From assembly GCF_000169175.1 (NCBI RefSeq), contig NZ_AAWS01000008.1, positions 1-64,000 on the forward strand: a stretch of DNA of 64,000 bases, given 5' to 3'. Origin of the DNA: Microscilla marina ATCC 23134 (GTDB lineage Bacteria > Bacteroidota > Bacteroidia > Cytophagales > Microscillaceae). The position numbers and the translations under genes are program-made. Below, one piece after another: positions 46,061 through 55,559 of the stretch. Within the stretch, counting starts at the first letter, position 1, and every line of letters begins with the position of its first letter. The notes beneath the pieces are model-generated. The model ran no database searches. It was not told the origin of the DNA and saw only the letters and a program-made list of their open reading frames with translations.

Positions 46061-46373
46061 GTTAACGACCATAACCTATGCTTTTTTAAATAAGAAATCA
46101 GTAGGTCACCTGAGGCTGGATTGATAGTTAAATAACCAACCCCTATTGCTTATTAACCGATCCACTATTGCAATGAATTGAACCTGTTTTTTATTGCATA
46201 AGTACCAAAACCCAGGCTTTTCTATATTTATCCTTTATTATAAGATATTCTTACGCTCCTGCATTTTATTCATCCTCTTGGTTTAAATTGCCCCCTCCTA
46301 AAAGACTATTAAAACCACCGTTTTTATAGTACTATCTATGCCTATAAGTTAACCAAACCACATTTTTATTATA
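46061..46373. other. Gap before the adhesin gene, nothing notable
   Basis: AT-rich, with no repeat or ORF recognised. It should contain the promoter of the adhesin-porP operon, but none is convincing. Confidence 0.3.
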
Positions 46374-49300
46374 ATGAAACTACTACAACAACTGCTAACG
46401 TTGGTTTTATTGCTGGGCTTTGTTCATGGTGTACAAGCGCAGGAATGGACACAACAAATGCAACAAGCCAATCCCAATTTTAACACAATAAAAAAATCGT
46501 TTGACAACTATTGGAAAGACCGCCCCTACGAACGAGGACGTGGCTATAAGCAGTACAAACGCTGGGAATATTTCTGGGAAAAACGGGTCTCGCCTAACGG
46601 TGATTTCCCTCAGGCAGGTATCAAACAACAGGAGTGGGCCCAATACCTGCAAACCCACCCCAACCTCAAAAATCCCCAAAAACAACGCACAACAAACAAC
46701 ACTGCTGGCAATTGGACATCACTGGGTCCCAACTCTTCGCCGGGGGGCTACCAGGGAGTAGGCCGTATCAACTGTGTGACTTTTCACCCATCCAATGTCA
46801 ATATTTTTTATGTAGGTACTCCTGCCGGAGGCCTATGGCGAACCACTGATGGAGGCAGCACCTGGAGCAACCTTACTGACAACTTGCCCATTATCGGTGT
46901 ATCTTCTGTAGTCATTCACCCTACCAATACCAACACAATATACATTGCTACCGGAGATGCCGACGGAGGAGACACTCCTAGTATTGGAGTAATGAAGTCT
47001 ACCGATGGAGGCGCCAACTGGAGCAAAACCGGGCTGGACTGGTCAATGAGCCAAGGGCGCAGAATTTCGGTATTGCTCATGCATCCAGCCGATGCCAATA
47101 CCTTAATTGCGGCTACTTCGTTGGGGATTTATAAAACTACCGACGCTGGTGCCAATTGGACAAGAACTAAAACGGGTAACTTTAGAGATATGAAATTTAA
47201 ACCTGGAGCCCCTGCTACTATTTACATTACTGGAAAAGAATCAGGCAGTAGTGCCCATCAAGTATTTGTGTCTAATGATACTGGAGCCAACTGGAGCAAA
47301 AGTACGAATTTTAGTGGAGTAAACCGGATATCTATAGCTGTATCGCCCGCAAATGATGGGCTGGTAGCCGCATTGAACAGTGGCAACGACAATGGATTTG
47401 CTGGCTTTTATGTGTCTACCAATAGTGGAGCCTCATTTACTGAAAAATTTAGCAAAAGCTCTAAAAACCTGTTAGGCTGGAAAGCAGATGGGAGCGATAG
47501 TGGAGGACAAGGTTGGTATGACCTGGCGCTGGCAATATCGCCTACTGACGCCAACGAAATGTTTGTAGGGGGAGTAAATACCTGGAAAAGTAGCGATGGT
47601 GGCGCCAGCTGGAGCCTTAATAGTCACTGGTCATGGGGGGGGGCTGGCATTCCTGTAGTGCACGCTGATAAGCATTTTCTGATGTACCACCCACAGCAAA
47701 CCGGAACTTTGTATGAGTGCAACGATGGTGGAATTTATAAAACCACCAATGGAGGAACTAACTGGACTGACCTCACCAATGGTATGGTGCATACGCAGTT
47801 TTATAAAATTGGTGTATCGCAAACCGACGCAAGCTATGTAGTAGCAGGGGCTCAAGACAATGGTACTAAACTAAGGGGAGGTACTAGCTGGACAAACATA
47901 GGCGGAGGAGATGGAATGGAGTGTATCATTGACCCTACCAACAAAGACATTCAATACTATAGCCTGTATTATGGCAACATTACCCGACGAGTAAATGGAG
48001 TACGTAAAAATATTTCTGACAATGTGCCAGGTACACCCAAAGGTGCTTGGGTAACCCCTTATGTGCTTGACCCCAACGACGCCAACACCATTGTGGTGGG
48101 TTACCAAGATGTGTTTCGCTCTAATAACCAAGGTGATAGCTGGACGAATATTTCAAATGGGCAAACAGGTACTGCTAACTTAAATGCAATAGCCATTGCC
48201 CCTTCTAACTCTAATACCATTTATGCGGCAAGTTATTATAAAATTTACCGCACTACCAACGCCAACACCTGGACCAACATTACCACAGGATTACCTGTAT
48301 CAAGCGGCGCTATTACTTATATCGCGGTGTCACCGTCTGACCCCAATACGGTATGGGTTACTTTCTCTGGGTATTCAAGTGGCAAAAAAGTGTATAAGTC
48401 TACCAATGGGGGTGGTTCCTGGACAAATATTTCGGGTACTTTGCCCAACTTACCTGTCAACTGCATTTTGCACGATGATGTAAGCAGCGACGAAAGCTTG
48501 TACATTGGTACTGATGTGGGCATCTTTTATCGCAACAATACCCTGGGCGACTGGCAGGCGTTTAGCAATGGCTTGCCCAATGTGGTCGTAAGAGAGTTAG
48601 AGATTCAACGTTCGTCTAAAAAACTAAGAGCAGGTACCTACGGACGTGGTTTGTGGGAGTCTGACTTGTATGGAGTGGCATCAGCGGCAAACCCTCCGGT
48701 AGTGACTAGCTTTACCCCAGCCAGTGGCAATGTAGGTACCATTGTCACCGTTCAGGGCAACTTCTTTACTGGAGCCACTGCCGTGAAATTTAACGGCACC
48801 ACTGCTACAGTATTTAATGTAGTATCAGACAGTAAAATTACTGCCACCGTACCCGCTGGTACCACTACAGGTAAAATATCGGTCATTACTCCTGGTGGAA
48901 CAGGCAATAGTGCCGCAAATTTTATCATAGAAGTTTTACCTAAAATCATCAGCTTTACTCCCGGAGCAGGCAACGAGGGAATGGCAGTGACCATTACCGG
49001 AGAAAACTTTGGGGCCACCATTGCAGCCAATACGGTAAAGTTTAACGGCACGGTAGCCATTGTAAGCAACGCCAGCCCCACGCAACTGGATGTTACCGTA
49101 CCCAACAGAGCTACTACAGGTAAAATAACTGTGGAAGTGGACGGTAAAATTGCCACAAGTGCCACCGATTTTGTCATTACTACTAATAACTCTGACCCCG
49201 TAATTACCGACTTTACGCCAAAAGCGGGTACAGTAGACACCGAAGTGGTGATTACCGGAGCTAACTTTGACGCATTAGCCACCAACAATACTGTGAAATT

Positions 49301-50249
49301 TAACGGTACCGTGGCTAATGTAACCGCAGCTACTACGACCGAATTGAAAGTAACGGTACCTGCTGGAGCCACTACGGGTAAAATAACCGTAGAGGTAGGT
49401 GGCAAAACAGCCACTAGCACAGCCGATTTTACCATCATTGAAAATGCGGCTGACCTTGCCATTGCCGATTTTACGCCCAAATCAGGTATTATAGGCACCG
49501 AGGTAACCATTATTGGGGTAAACTTTGATGCAGTGGCTGCTAACAACACCGTGAAGTTTAACGGCACCGAAGCTGTAGTAACTGCGGCTACCACTACCGA
49601 GCTAAGAACCAATGTACCAGTAGGCGCTACCACGGGTAAAATAAGTGTGGAAGTGGGCGATAAAATGGCCACCAGTACCGCCGACTTTACTGTTACCGAA
49701 AACGCCACCGATCCAGCCATTGCTGATTTTACCCCCAAAGAGGGAGCTAAAGATACGGTAGTGACTATTTTTGGGAACAACTTTGATGCAATTGCCGATA
49801 ACAACACCGTGAAGTTTAATGGTACAGTAGCCACAGTGCTTGCGGGCACTACTACCGAACTAAAGGCCACAGTACCTGCGGGCGCTACCACGGGTAAAAT
49901 AAGTGTGGAAGTAAGCGGGGTAACCGCTACCAGTACTGCCGACTTTACGGTATTAGAGGATAGCAAAGCGCTTCAGTTCAACATCAAACCCGCCAAAGTA
50001 ATTACTCCCAATGGCGATATGATCAACGATACCTGGCGAATAGAAGGAATAGAAAAACTCACCGATTATCATATCAGGGTATTCTCCAAAACCGGACAAC
50101 TGGTGTATGAATCTACCAAGTATGAAACCCCTTGGGATGGCACCGCCAATGGCAGCTCATTGGTGTCAGGGATATATTATTACAACATTCAAATGAGTGC
50201 CCGTGGAGTAAAAGAAAGTAAAACCGGTTATATCACCCTAATCAAATAA
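46374..50249 (+). CDS. Giant secreted adhesin: sortilin-like propellers, TIG repeats, T9SS type B sorting domain
   Basis: A 1291-residue extracellular protein. A signal peptide (LLTLVLLLGFVHGVQAQ) precedes BNR/sortilin (VPS10-like) propellers at about 100-770, marked by many TTDGGSTWSN / STDGGANWSK / KTTNGGTNWTD turns. Five IPT/TIG immunoglobulin-like repeats follow at about 775-1200, each with FTP.SG and NTVKFNGT and a TTGK segment; the last three are nearly identical. The C-terminal ~85 residues (VITPNGDMINDTWRIEG, FSKTGQLVYES, PWDGTANG, GIYYYNI) form a CHU_C/T9SS type B sorting domain. The porP/sprF gene starts 4 bp after the stop, and such pairs usually attach the adhesin to the surface during gliding or surface binding. 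Confidence 0.9.
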   Translation: MKLLQQLLTLVLLLGFVHGVQAQEWTQQMQQANPNFNTIKKSFDNYWKDRPYERGRGYKQYKRWEYFWEKRVSPNGDFPQAGIKQQEWAQYLQTHPNLKNPQKQRTTNNTAGNWTSLGPNSSPGGYQGVGRINCVTFHPSNVNIFYVGTPAGGLWRTTDGGSTWSNLTDNLPIIGVSSVVIHPTNTNTIYIATGDADGGDTPSIGVMKSTDGGANWSKTGLDWSMSQGRRISVLLMHPADANTLIAATSLGIYKTTDAGANWTRTKTGNFRDMKFKPGAPATIYITGKESGSSAHQVFVSNDTGANWSKSTNFSGVNRISIAVSPANDGLVAALNSGNDNGFAGFYVSTNSGASFTEKFSKSSKNLLGWKADGSDSGGQGWYDLALAISPTDANEMFVGGVNTWKSSDGGASWSLNSHWSWGGAGIPVVHADKHFLMYHPQQTGTLYECNDGGIYKTTNGGTNWTDLTNGMVHTQFYKIGVSQTDASYVVAGAQDNGTKLRGGTSWTNIGGGDGMECIIDPTNKDIQYYSLYYGNITRRVNGVRKNISDNVPGTPKGAWVTPYVLDPNDANTIVVGYQDVFRSNNQGDSWTNISNGQTGTANLNAIAIAPSNSNTIYAASYYKIYRTTNANTWTNITTGLPVSSGAITYIAVSPSDPNTVWVTFSGYSSGKKVYKSTNGGGSWTNISGTLPNLPVNCILHDDVSSDESLYIGTDVGIFYRNNTLGDWQAFSNGLPNVVVRELEIQRSSKKLRAGTYGRGLWESDLYGVASAANPPVVTSFTPASGNVGTIVTVQGNFFTGATAVKFNGTTATVFNVVSDSKITATVPAGTTTGKISVITPGGTGNSAANFIIEVLPKIISFTPGAGNEGMAVTITGENFGATIAANTVKFNGTVAIVSNASPTQLDVTVPNRATTGKITVEVDGKIATSATDFVITTNNSDPVITDFTPKAGTVDTEVVITGANFDALATNNTVKFNGTVANVTAATTTELKVTVPAGATTGKITVEVGGKTATSTADFTIIENAADLAIADFTPKSGIIGTEVTIIGVNFDAVAANNTVKFNGTEAVVTAATTTELRTNVPVGATTGKISVEVGDKMATSTADFTVTENATDPAIADFTPKEGAKDTVVTIFGNNFDAIADNNTVKFNGTVATVLAGTTTELKATVPAGATTGKISVEVSGVTATSTADFTVLEDSKALQFNIKPAKVITPNGDMINDTWRIEGIEKLTDYHIRVFSKTGQLVYESTKYETPWDGTANGSSLVSGIYYYNIQMSARGVKESKTGYITLIK

Positions 50250-50253
50250 AGCA

Positions 50254-51165
50254 ATGTATTCGATTCATCAAATATTCCGTCTGTGTGCCCTGGTAGTCAT
50301 TGCGCAACTATGGGCAAACACCACCCAGGCGCAGGTAGCCCCGGTGCAAAACCAGTTTTACCTCAACCCCTACATATACAATCCTGCCTGGGTAGGCAGC
50401 AACGACCAAAACCAATTATTTTTGGGAGTAAAAAAACAATGGGTAGGTGTAGAAGGTGCCCCTACTATAGCCACGCTTACCTACGAACACGCGATGGAAG
50501 ACAACCCCGCAAGTATGGGAGTGCAGGTGGTAAACATCAGCGAAGGTCCCATTAATACTTTGGCAGCCAGGGTAACGGCGGGGTATCGTTTAGAAACCGG
50601 ACTGGACAGTTACCTCTACTTTGGTATGTCGCTGGGCTTGGTGCACAATGCTTTTAATGCCAATGCCCTGGACGCAGCCAATGACCCTTTGGTAGCCGAG
50701 CAAAACGCGCACTCGATCAGTTTTGATGGTGGTTTTGGTTTCGGCTATGAGTCTAACGGATTGAGAATGGGGCTTGCCTTGCCACGTTTTACGGCACCTC
50801 GTCCTTTTGTAAAAAACAACGATGGCAAAGACCCCTACAGCCCCTGGGACTATATGATTGGCTCGTTGAGCTATACCTTTGAGCCCGACCTTGACTGGGA
50901 GTTTACCCCTGCTTTTTTGTACCACATGCAAAAAGGCTTTAACAACCAGTGGGAGCTAGGGCTTACCGCGACTTATCAGAAAACGCTCAACCTGGGAACT
51001 ATTTACCGTCAAAATAATGGGTTGACGGTGTTGGCAGGCTTTAGCCTCAGCGAAAACTTGAGTTTGAATTACATGTACAGTTTTTCGAGCCCCACCGCCA
51101 AGCTCCCCAACGACAGCCACGAGTTGGTGATCAGGTTGGCAATGGGTAGAAAGGGGAGAAGGTAG
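50254..51165 (+). CDS. PorP/SprF family type IX secretion outer-membrane protein
   Basis: A 303-residue outer-membrane barrel with a signal peptide (QIFRLCALVVIAQLWANTTQAQ). The family signature is APVQNQFYLNPYIYNPAWVG, followed by KKQWVGVEGAPTIATLTYEH and a C-terminal strand NDSHELVIRLAMGRKG. It lies 4 bp after the CHU_C adhesin and is almost certainly co-transcribed; PorP/SprF proteins are needed for attachment or secretion of type B cargo such as SprB. The 3' end of this gene and its terminator are found again, diverged, at 52684-52810. Confidence 0.93.
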   Translation: MYSIHQIFRLCALVVIAQLWANTTQAQVAPVQNQFYLNPYIYNPAWVGSNDQNQLFLGVKKQWVGVEGAPTIATLTYEHAMEDNPASMGVQVVNISEGPINTLAARVTAGYRLETGLDSYLYFGMSLGLVHNAFNANALDAANDPLVAEQNAHSISFDGGFGFGYESNGLRMGLALPRFTAPRPFVKNNDGKDPYSPWDYMIGSLSYTFEPDLDWEFTPAFLYHMQKGFNNQWELGLTATYQKTLNLGTIYRQNNGLTVLAGFSLSENLSLNYMYSFSSPTAKLPNDSHELVIRLAMGRKGRR

Positions 51166-51196
51166 GTTTTTTTACTCTCAATTTTGCAATGATGAT

Positions 51197-51242
51197 AAAA
51201 GCAAGGCACTGGCGCTTTAGAGCGGTTGCCTTGCTTTTTTTT
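51197..51242 (+). terminator. Terminator of the adhesin-porP operon
   Basis: GCAAGGCA/TGCCTTGC stem (51201-51208 and 51227-51234) with an inner CGCTTTAGAGCG hairpin, then T8. It lies 35 bp past the porP stop. Confidence 0.88.
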
Positions 51243-52679
51243 GTGGTGTGGGTGTTGGTTTTAAAGTGTTAAATTCGATTCAAATGTCTTTTGTAGGGGC
51301 AATCCTTTATGGTTGCCCTCGCCTGTTAAATTCCAAATGAGGCATTCAGTCAAATTACCTGCGAAAACCAGCCAGAGTTGTATGAAGACGCTAAAAATTC
51401 TGGCAGGTTGGGTGTGGGTGGGTGTTGGTTTTAAAGTGTTAAATTCTATTCAAACACCTTTTGTAGGGGCAATCCTTTATGGTTGCCCTCGCCTAGTAAA
51501 TTCCAAATGAGGCATTCAATCAAATTACCTGCGAAAACCAGCCAGAGTTGTATGAAGACGCTAAAAATTCTGGCAGGTTGGTGTGGGTGGGTGTTGGTTT
51601 TAAAGTGTTAAATTCGATTCAAATGTCTTTTGTAGGGGCAATCCTTTATGGTTGCCCTCGCCTGTTAAATTCCAAATGAGGCATTCAATCAAATTACCTG
51701 CGAAAACCAGCCAGAGTTGTATGAAGACGCTAAAAATTCTGGCAGGTTGGGTGTGGTTGGGTGTTGGTTTTAAAGTGTTAAATTCTATTCAAACGCCTTT
51801 TGTAGGGGCAATCCTTTATGGTTGCCCTGGCCTAGTAAATTCCAAATGAGGCGTTCAATCAAATTACCTGCGAAAACCAGCCAGAGTTGTATGAAGACGC
51901 TAAAAATTCTGGCTGGTTGGTGTGGGTGGGTGTTGGTTTTAAAGTGTTAAATTCGATGCAAATGTCTTTTGTAGGGGCAATCCTTTATGGTTGCCCTCGC
52001 CTGTTAAATTCCAAATGAGGCATTCAATCAAATTACCTGCGAAAACCAGCCAGAGTTGTATGAAGACGCTAAAAATTCTGGCAGGTTGGGTGTTGGTTTT
52101 AAAGTGTTAAATTCGATTCAAATGCCTTTTGTAGGGGCAATCCTTTATGGTTGCCCTGGCCTAGTAAATTCCAAATGAGGCGTTCAATCAAATTACCTGC
52201 GAAAACCAGCCAGAGTTGTATGAAGACGCTAAAAATTCTGGCTGGTTGGTGTGGGTGGGTGTTGGTTTTAAAGTGTTAAATTCGATGCAAATGTCTTTTG
52301 TAGGGGCAATCCTTTATGGTTGCCCTCGCCTGTTAAATTCCAAATGAGGCATTCAATCAAATTACCTGCGAAAACCAGCCAGAGTTGTATGAAGACGCTA
52401 AAAATTCTGGCAGGTTGGTGTGGGTGGGTGTTGGTTTTAAAGTGTTAAATTCGATGCAAATGTCTTTTGTAGGGGCAATCCTTTATGGTTGCCCTCGCCT
52501 GTTAAATTCCAAATGAGGCATTCAATCAAATTACCTGCGAAAACCAGCCAGAGTTGTATGAAGACGCTAAAAATTCTGGCAGGTTGGGTGTTGGTTTTAA
52601 AGTGTTAAATTCGATGCAAATGTCTTTTGTAGGGGCAATCCTTTATGGTTGCCCTCGCCTGTTAAATTCCATTCAAAGT
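51243..52679 (+). repeat. Nine tandem repeats of 160-170 bp
   Basis: Nine copies of a unit beginning GGTGTTGGTTTTAAAGTGTT, containing GGGGCAATCCTTTATGGTTG (hairpin GGGCAA...TTGCCC) and ending with CTAAAAATTCTGGCAGGTTG. The hairpin starts near 51291, 51461, 51630, 51800, 51970, 52130, 52300, 52470 and 52630. Copies differ by a few substitutions (TTCGATTC/TTCTATTC/TTCGATGC; CTCGCC/CTGGCC) and two or three lose about 10 bp of the GTGTGGGTG segment. No long ORF is maintained across copies. The last copy stops within ATTCCATTCAAA. Confidence 0.93.
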
Positions 52680-52683
52680 GACC

Positions 52684-52734
52684 AGCCATGGGCTAGTCAT
52701 TCGCTTGGCGATAGGTAGAAAGGGGAGAAAGTAG
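52684..52734 (+). pseudogene. Relic 3' end of a second porP/sprF gene
   Basis: The frame AGC CAT ... TAG encodes SHGLVIRLAIGRKGRK and stop, against DSHELVIRLAMGRKGRR at the end of the intact porP. The homology continues into the 3' UTR and terminator. Nothing upstream in this frame resembles the rest of PorP. Confidence 0.75.
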
Positions 52735-52764
52735 ATTTTTTACCCTCAATTTTGCAATGATGAT

Positions 52765-52810
52765 AAAAGTAAGGCACTGGCGCTTTAGAGCGAGTGTCTT
52801 GCTTTTTTTT
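52765..52810 (+). terminator. Diverged second copy of the porP terminator
   Basis: Matches 51197-51242 in order, with changed stem bases (AAGGCA...TGTCTT), then GC and T8. It lies 30 bp past the relic stop. Confidence 0.75.
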
Positions 52811-52828
52811 GTGGGCTTTCGCCAAAAT

Positions 52829-52948
52829 TTAGAGTAAACCGAGTTCTTCAGCGATGTCTTTGGTGAGTTTGGAAAGGGGGCGTTTGTTCAAGTCTTCTTC
52901 GTTGGTGTAGTTGCCGAGAATGAGGCGGTTGATGTCGTCCAGGCTGTT
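52829..52948 (-). pseudogene. Truncated C-terminal fragment of an unidentified gene
   Basis: A minus-strand frame of 39 codons (SLDDINRLILGNYTNEEDLN to a TAA at 52829-52831) with good codon use. It is cut off by an in-frame stop at the 5' side (52949-52951). It looks like the C-terminal tail of a larger protein whose body has been lost. The family is not recognised. Confidence 0.4.
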
Positions 52949-53010
52949 TTAGGTGTTCCGCAAGGGCACTCGAAACTTATAAGATAAAAAGAAGTCTCCG
53001 ATCTTTACAA

Positions 53011-53177
53011 GACAGGCATAGTAGGGCTTTCTTATAAAAAATGAGCAACCTCTCTGAAACTTGCAAAGCACGAGGTTTCGATCGGGCGTGGAGACACTGT
53101 CCGAGGCGGAAATATGGTTTTTCGGGGGTATATTCTCCTAAAGATCCTTTTATAAGAAAACCCTGGACAGGCATAGT
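53011..53177. mobile_element. MITE-like element with flanking 12-bp direct repeats
   Basis: Inverted arms GGGCTTTCTTATAAAA (53024-53039) and TTTTATAAGAAAACCC (53148-53163) match at 15 of 16 positions. Direct repeats GACAGGCATAGT at 53011-53022 and 53166-53177 flank them. A 15-mer of the arm recurs at 31590-31604. It has no transposase, which would fit a small non-autonomous element. Confidence 0.5.
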
Positions 53178-53325
53178 TACTTGTTTTATCATATTTGAGA
53201 ATAAAGCCAGGGCTTTGCTCGCCCCCTTGCCCATCCCCCACAATTTTACTAACTTAGGCTTGCCAGCTGCCCAAAACTATATGCTTTGCAAACCATAGGG
53301 CTATACAATTTAACCATTAGATTAC

Positions 53326-54825
53326 GTGAGAAGAACCAAAATCAGAAATCAGGATTTAAAAAAAATTGGCTATTACGAAGTTCCCCTGCTCAAGCTTGCC
53401 GGGAAAATTGCCAATAAGTTGATCGGACAAAAACAATCGAGCAAAGAAGCGCTCTTGCCCTTGTTGCAAGACCTGCTCGACCACCCCGATAATTACACCG
53501 AACCTCCTTTTGATGCGCTTGCCCAAAAGGTAAAAGAACACCAACCCGCCAACGACCTCAAGCGGCAAGACGAAGCCCAATACGAGCTCAAGCCCGAACC
53601 ACTGCCTTACCCCGTGTTTGGCAAAGAAAAAATAGAAGCAGGGGCAATCAAGCAAATGGATACAGCCATGCAACTGCCCATTTCGTTGGCGGGTGCCCTC
53701 ATGCCCGATGCCCACCAGGGGTATGGTTTGCCCATTGGCGGGGTGCTTGCCACCCAACACGATCGGGTAATACCCTATGCAGTAGGGGTAGACATTGCCT
53801 GCCGCATGTGTTTGTCGGTGTTTGAGCTGGAGGCAGACTACCTCAGCAAAAAACGCAATCACTTGAAAAACTTATTGCTCAAAAATACTTGCTTTGGCAC
53901 AGGCAAGGGTTTTGAAAAGCCCATGCACGATGATTTATTTGATAAACCTGTCTGGAGAGAAACCAAGGTAATCCGTGACCTAAAGCGCAAAGCCATTCAG
54001 CAAATTGGTAGTTCGGGCACGGGCAACCATTTTGTAGAATGGGGCACTATAGACATACTGGAAGACAACTCCGAGCTGGGGTTGCCCAAAGGTCAGTATC
54101 TTGCCTTGTTGTCGCATTCGGGATCGCGGGGTTTTGGGGCAAACATTGCGGGGCACTATACCAACATTGCGATGGAAAAAACCAAGCTGCCCAAGCACGC
54201 CCGCCACCTTGCCTGGCTCGACCTCAACACCCAAGAGGGGCAGGAGTATTGGATTGGGATGAACCTGGCGGGTGAGTATGCCTCGGCAAACCACCACCAA
54301 ATTCATAAAAGAATGGCGCAGTCGCTGGAAACCCAACCCCTGAAAATGATAGAGAACCACCATAACTTTGCCTGGCGCGACCAACTCGCCGATGGTACCG
54401 AGGTGATTGTTCACCGCAAAGGTGCCACTCCTGCCCACGAAAACGAATGGGGCATTATACCGGGGTCTATGACTGCCCCTGGCTATTTGGTGCAGGGCAA
54501 GGGCAAGGCTGAGGCAGTTTTTTCGGCATCGCACGGGGCAGGCAGACAACTTTCGCGCAACCAAGCCAAGAAAACCCTCGACGAAGACGATGTGCAGCGG
54601 GTGCTCAAGCAAAATGGGGTAACTTTAATCGGGGGCGACCTCGACGAGGCTCCTATGGCGTATAAGAACATTGATGAGGTAATGCAAATGCAACAGGCAT
54701 TGGTAACCGTAGCAGGAAAGTTTACTCCTGCCATTGTACGTATGGCTGACAAGGAAAAGTGGATGGGACGAGGCAAGGGCAGACGCAACGAAAAAACGGG
54801 GGATATTTCTTTTAATGAAACGTGA
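53326..54825 (+). CDS. rtcB: RtcB family RNA ligase
   Basis: RtcB joins RNA 2',3'-cyclic phosphate or 3'-phosphate ends to 5'-OH ends using GTP and Mn2+. The 499-residue protein has the family core: MPDAHQGYGLPIGGVLAT (about 126-143), GVDIACRM with metal ligands Asp156 and Cys159, SSGTGNHFVEWG, HSGSRGFG, HRKGATPAHENEWGIIPGSM and SASHGAGRQLSR with His403 as the probable guanylylated residue. The start is a GTG; no nearby ATG fits. It appears to stand alone: no rtcA, rtcR or archease gene is adjacent. The unusual Ala-Arg in GVDIACRM (often GC/GM) is noted. Confidence 0.93.
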   Translation: MRRTKIRNQDLKKIGYYEVPLLKLAGKIANKLIGQKQSSKEALLPLLQDLLDHPDNYTEPPFDALAQKVKEHQPANDLKRQDEAQYELKPEPLPYPVFGKEKIEAGAIKQMDTAMQLPISLAGALMPDAHQGYGLPIGGVLATQHDRVIPYAVGVDIACRMCLSVFELEADYLSKKRNHLKNLLLKNTCFGTGKGFEKPMHDDLFDKPVWRETKVIRDLKRKAIQQIGSSGTGNHFVEWGTIDILEDNSELGLPKGQYLALLSHSGSRGFGANIAGHYTNIAMEKTKLPKHARHLAWLDLNTQEGQEYWIGMNLAGEYASANHHQIHKRMAQSLETQPLKMIENHHNFAWRDQLADGTEVIVHRKGATPAHENEWGIIPGSMTAPGYLVQGKGKAEAVFSASHGAGRQLSRNQAKKTLDEDDVQRVLKQNGVTLIGGDLDEAPMAYKNIDEVMQMQQALVTVAGKFTPAIVRMADKEKWMGRGKGRRNEKTGDISFNET

Positions 54826-55559
54826 TTTAATTACGAATGGATCAATTACGAATTACGAATGAGCGCAAGCGACGCTAAAAAACTACAGTCTACTGACCCC
54901 GGACTAAATTACGAATGGTTTAATTACGAATGGATCAATTACGAATTACGAATGAGCGCAAGCGATGCTAAAAACTAGGGTCTACTGACTCCGGACTAAA
55001 TTACGAATTACGAATGAGCGCAAGCGATGCTAAAAACTAGGGTCTACTGACTCCGGACTAAATTACGAATTACGAATGAGCGCAAGCGATGCTAAAAACT
55101 AGGGTCTACTGACTCCGGACTAAATTACGAATTACGAATGGTTTAATTACGAATGGATCAATTACGAATTACGAATGAGCGCAAGCGATGCTAAAAACTA
55201 GGGTCTACTGACTCCGGACTAAATTACGAATGGATCAATTACGAATTACGAATGAGCGCAAGCGACGCTAAAAAACTACAGTCTACTGACTCCGGACTAA
55301 ATTACGAATGGATCAATTACGAATTACGAATGAGCGCAAGCGACGCTAAAAAACTACAGTCTACTGACTCCGGACTAAATTACGAATGGCTTTGCCCAAT
55401 TCGTAATTAGCTTACGCAGAGCTCCCTCCGGTCGGTTCGTAATTCTCAAACTGACTCTGGACTAAATTACGAATGGCTTTGCCCAATTCGTAATTCGTAA
55501 TTGATCCATTTGTAATTGACTAACCCGTAATTCTCAAATTCGTAATTCGTAATTCTCAA
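54826..55559. repeat. ATTACGAAT tandem repeat block
   Basis: No gene. About seven units of roughly 60-110 bp, built of AATTACGAATTACGAATGAG + CGCAAGCGAYGCTAAAAAC + GTCTACTGACTCCGGACTAA. Variable short spacers (GGTTTAATTACGAATGGATC) separate them. The end (from about 55390) turns to the complementary orientation (ATTCGTAATT) and includes the inverted GAACCGACCGGAGGGAGCTC element (55416-55438). Units resemble those at 39985-40390 and 13240-13601. Confidence 0.85.

Noticed and set aside
48752-49966. 404-residue minus-strand ORF
   Set aside because: It is antisense to the TIG repeats of the adhesin, and its periodic V/P/T-rich sequence simply mirrors those repeats.
51313-51849. 65-residue ORFs repeated in the array
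   Set aside because: They follow from the repeat period and are broken in other copies, so coding is unlikely.
51243-52679. CRISPR array
   Set aside because: The 160-170 bp units are directly tandem without short repeats separated by unique spacers, and no cas genes are near.
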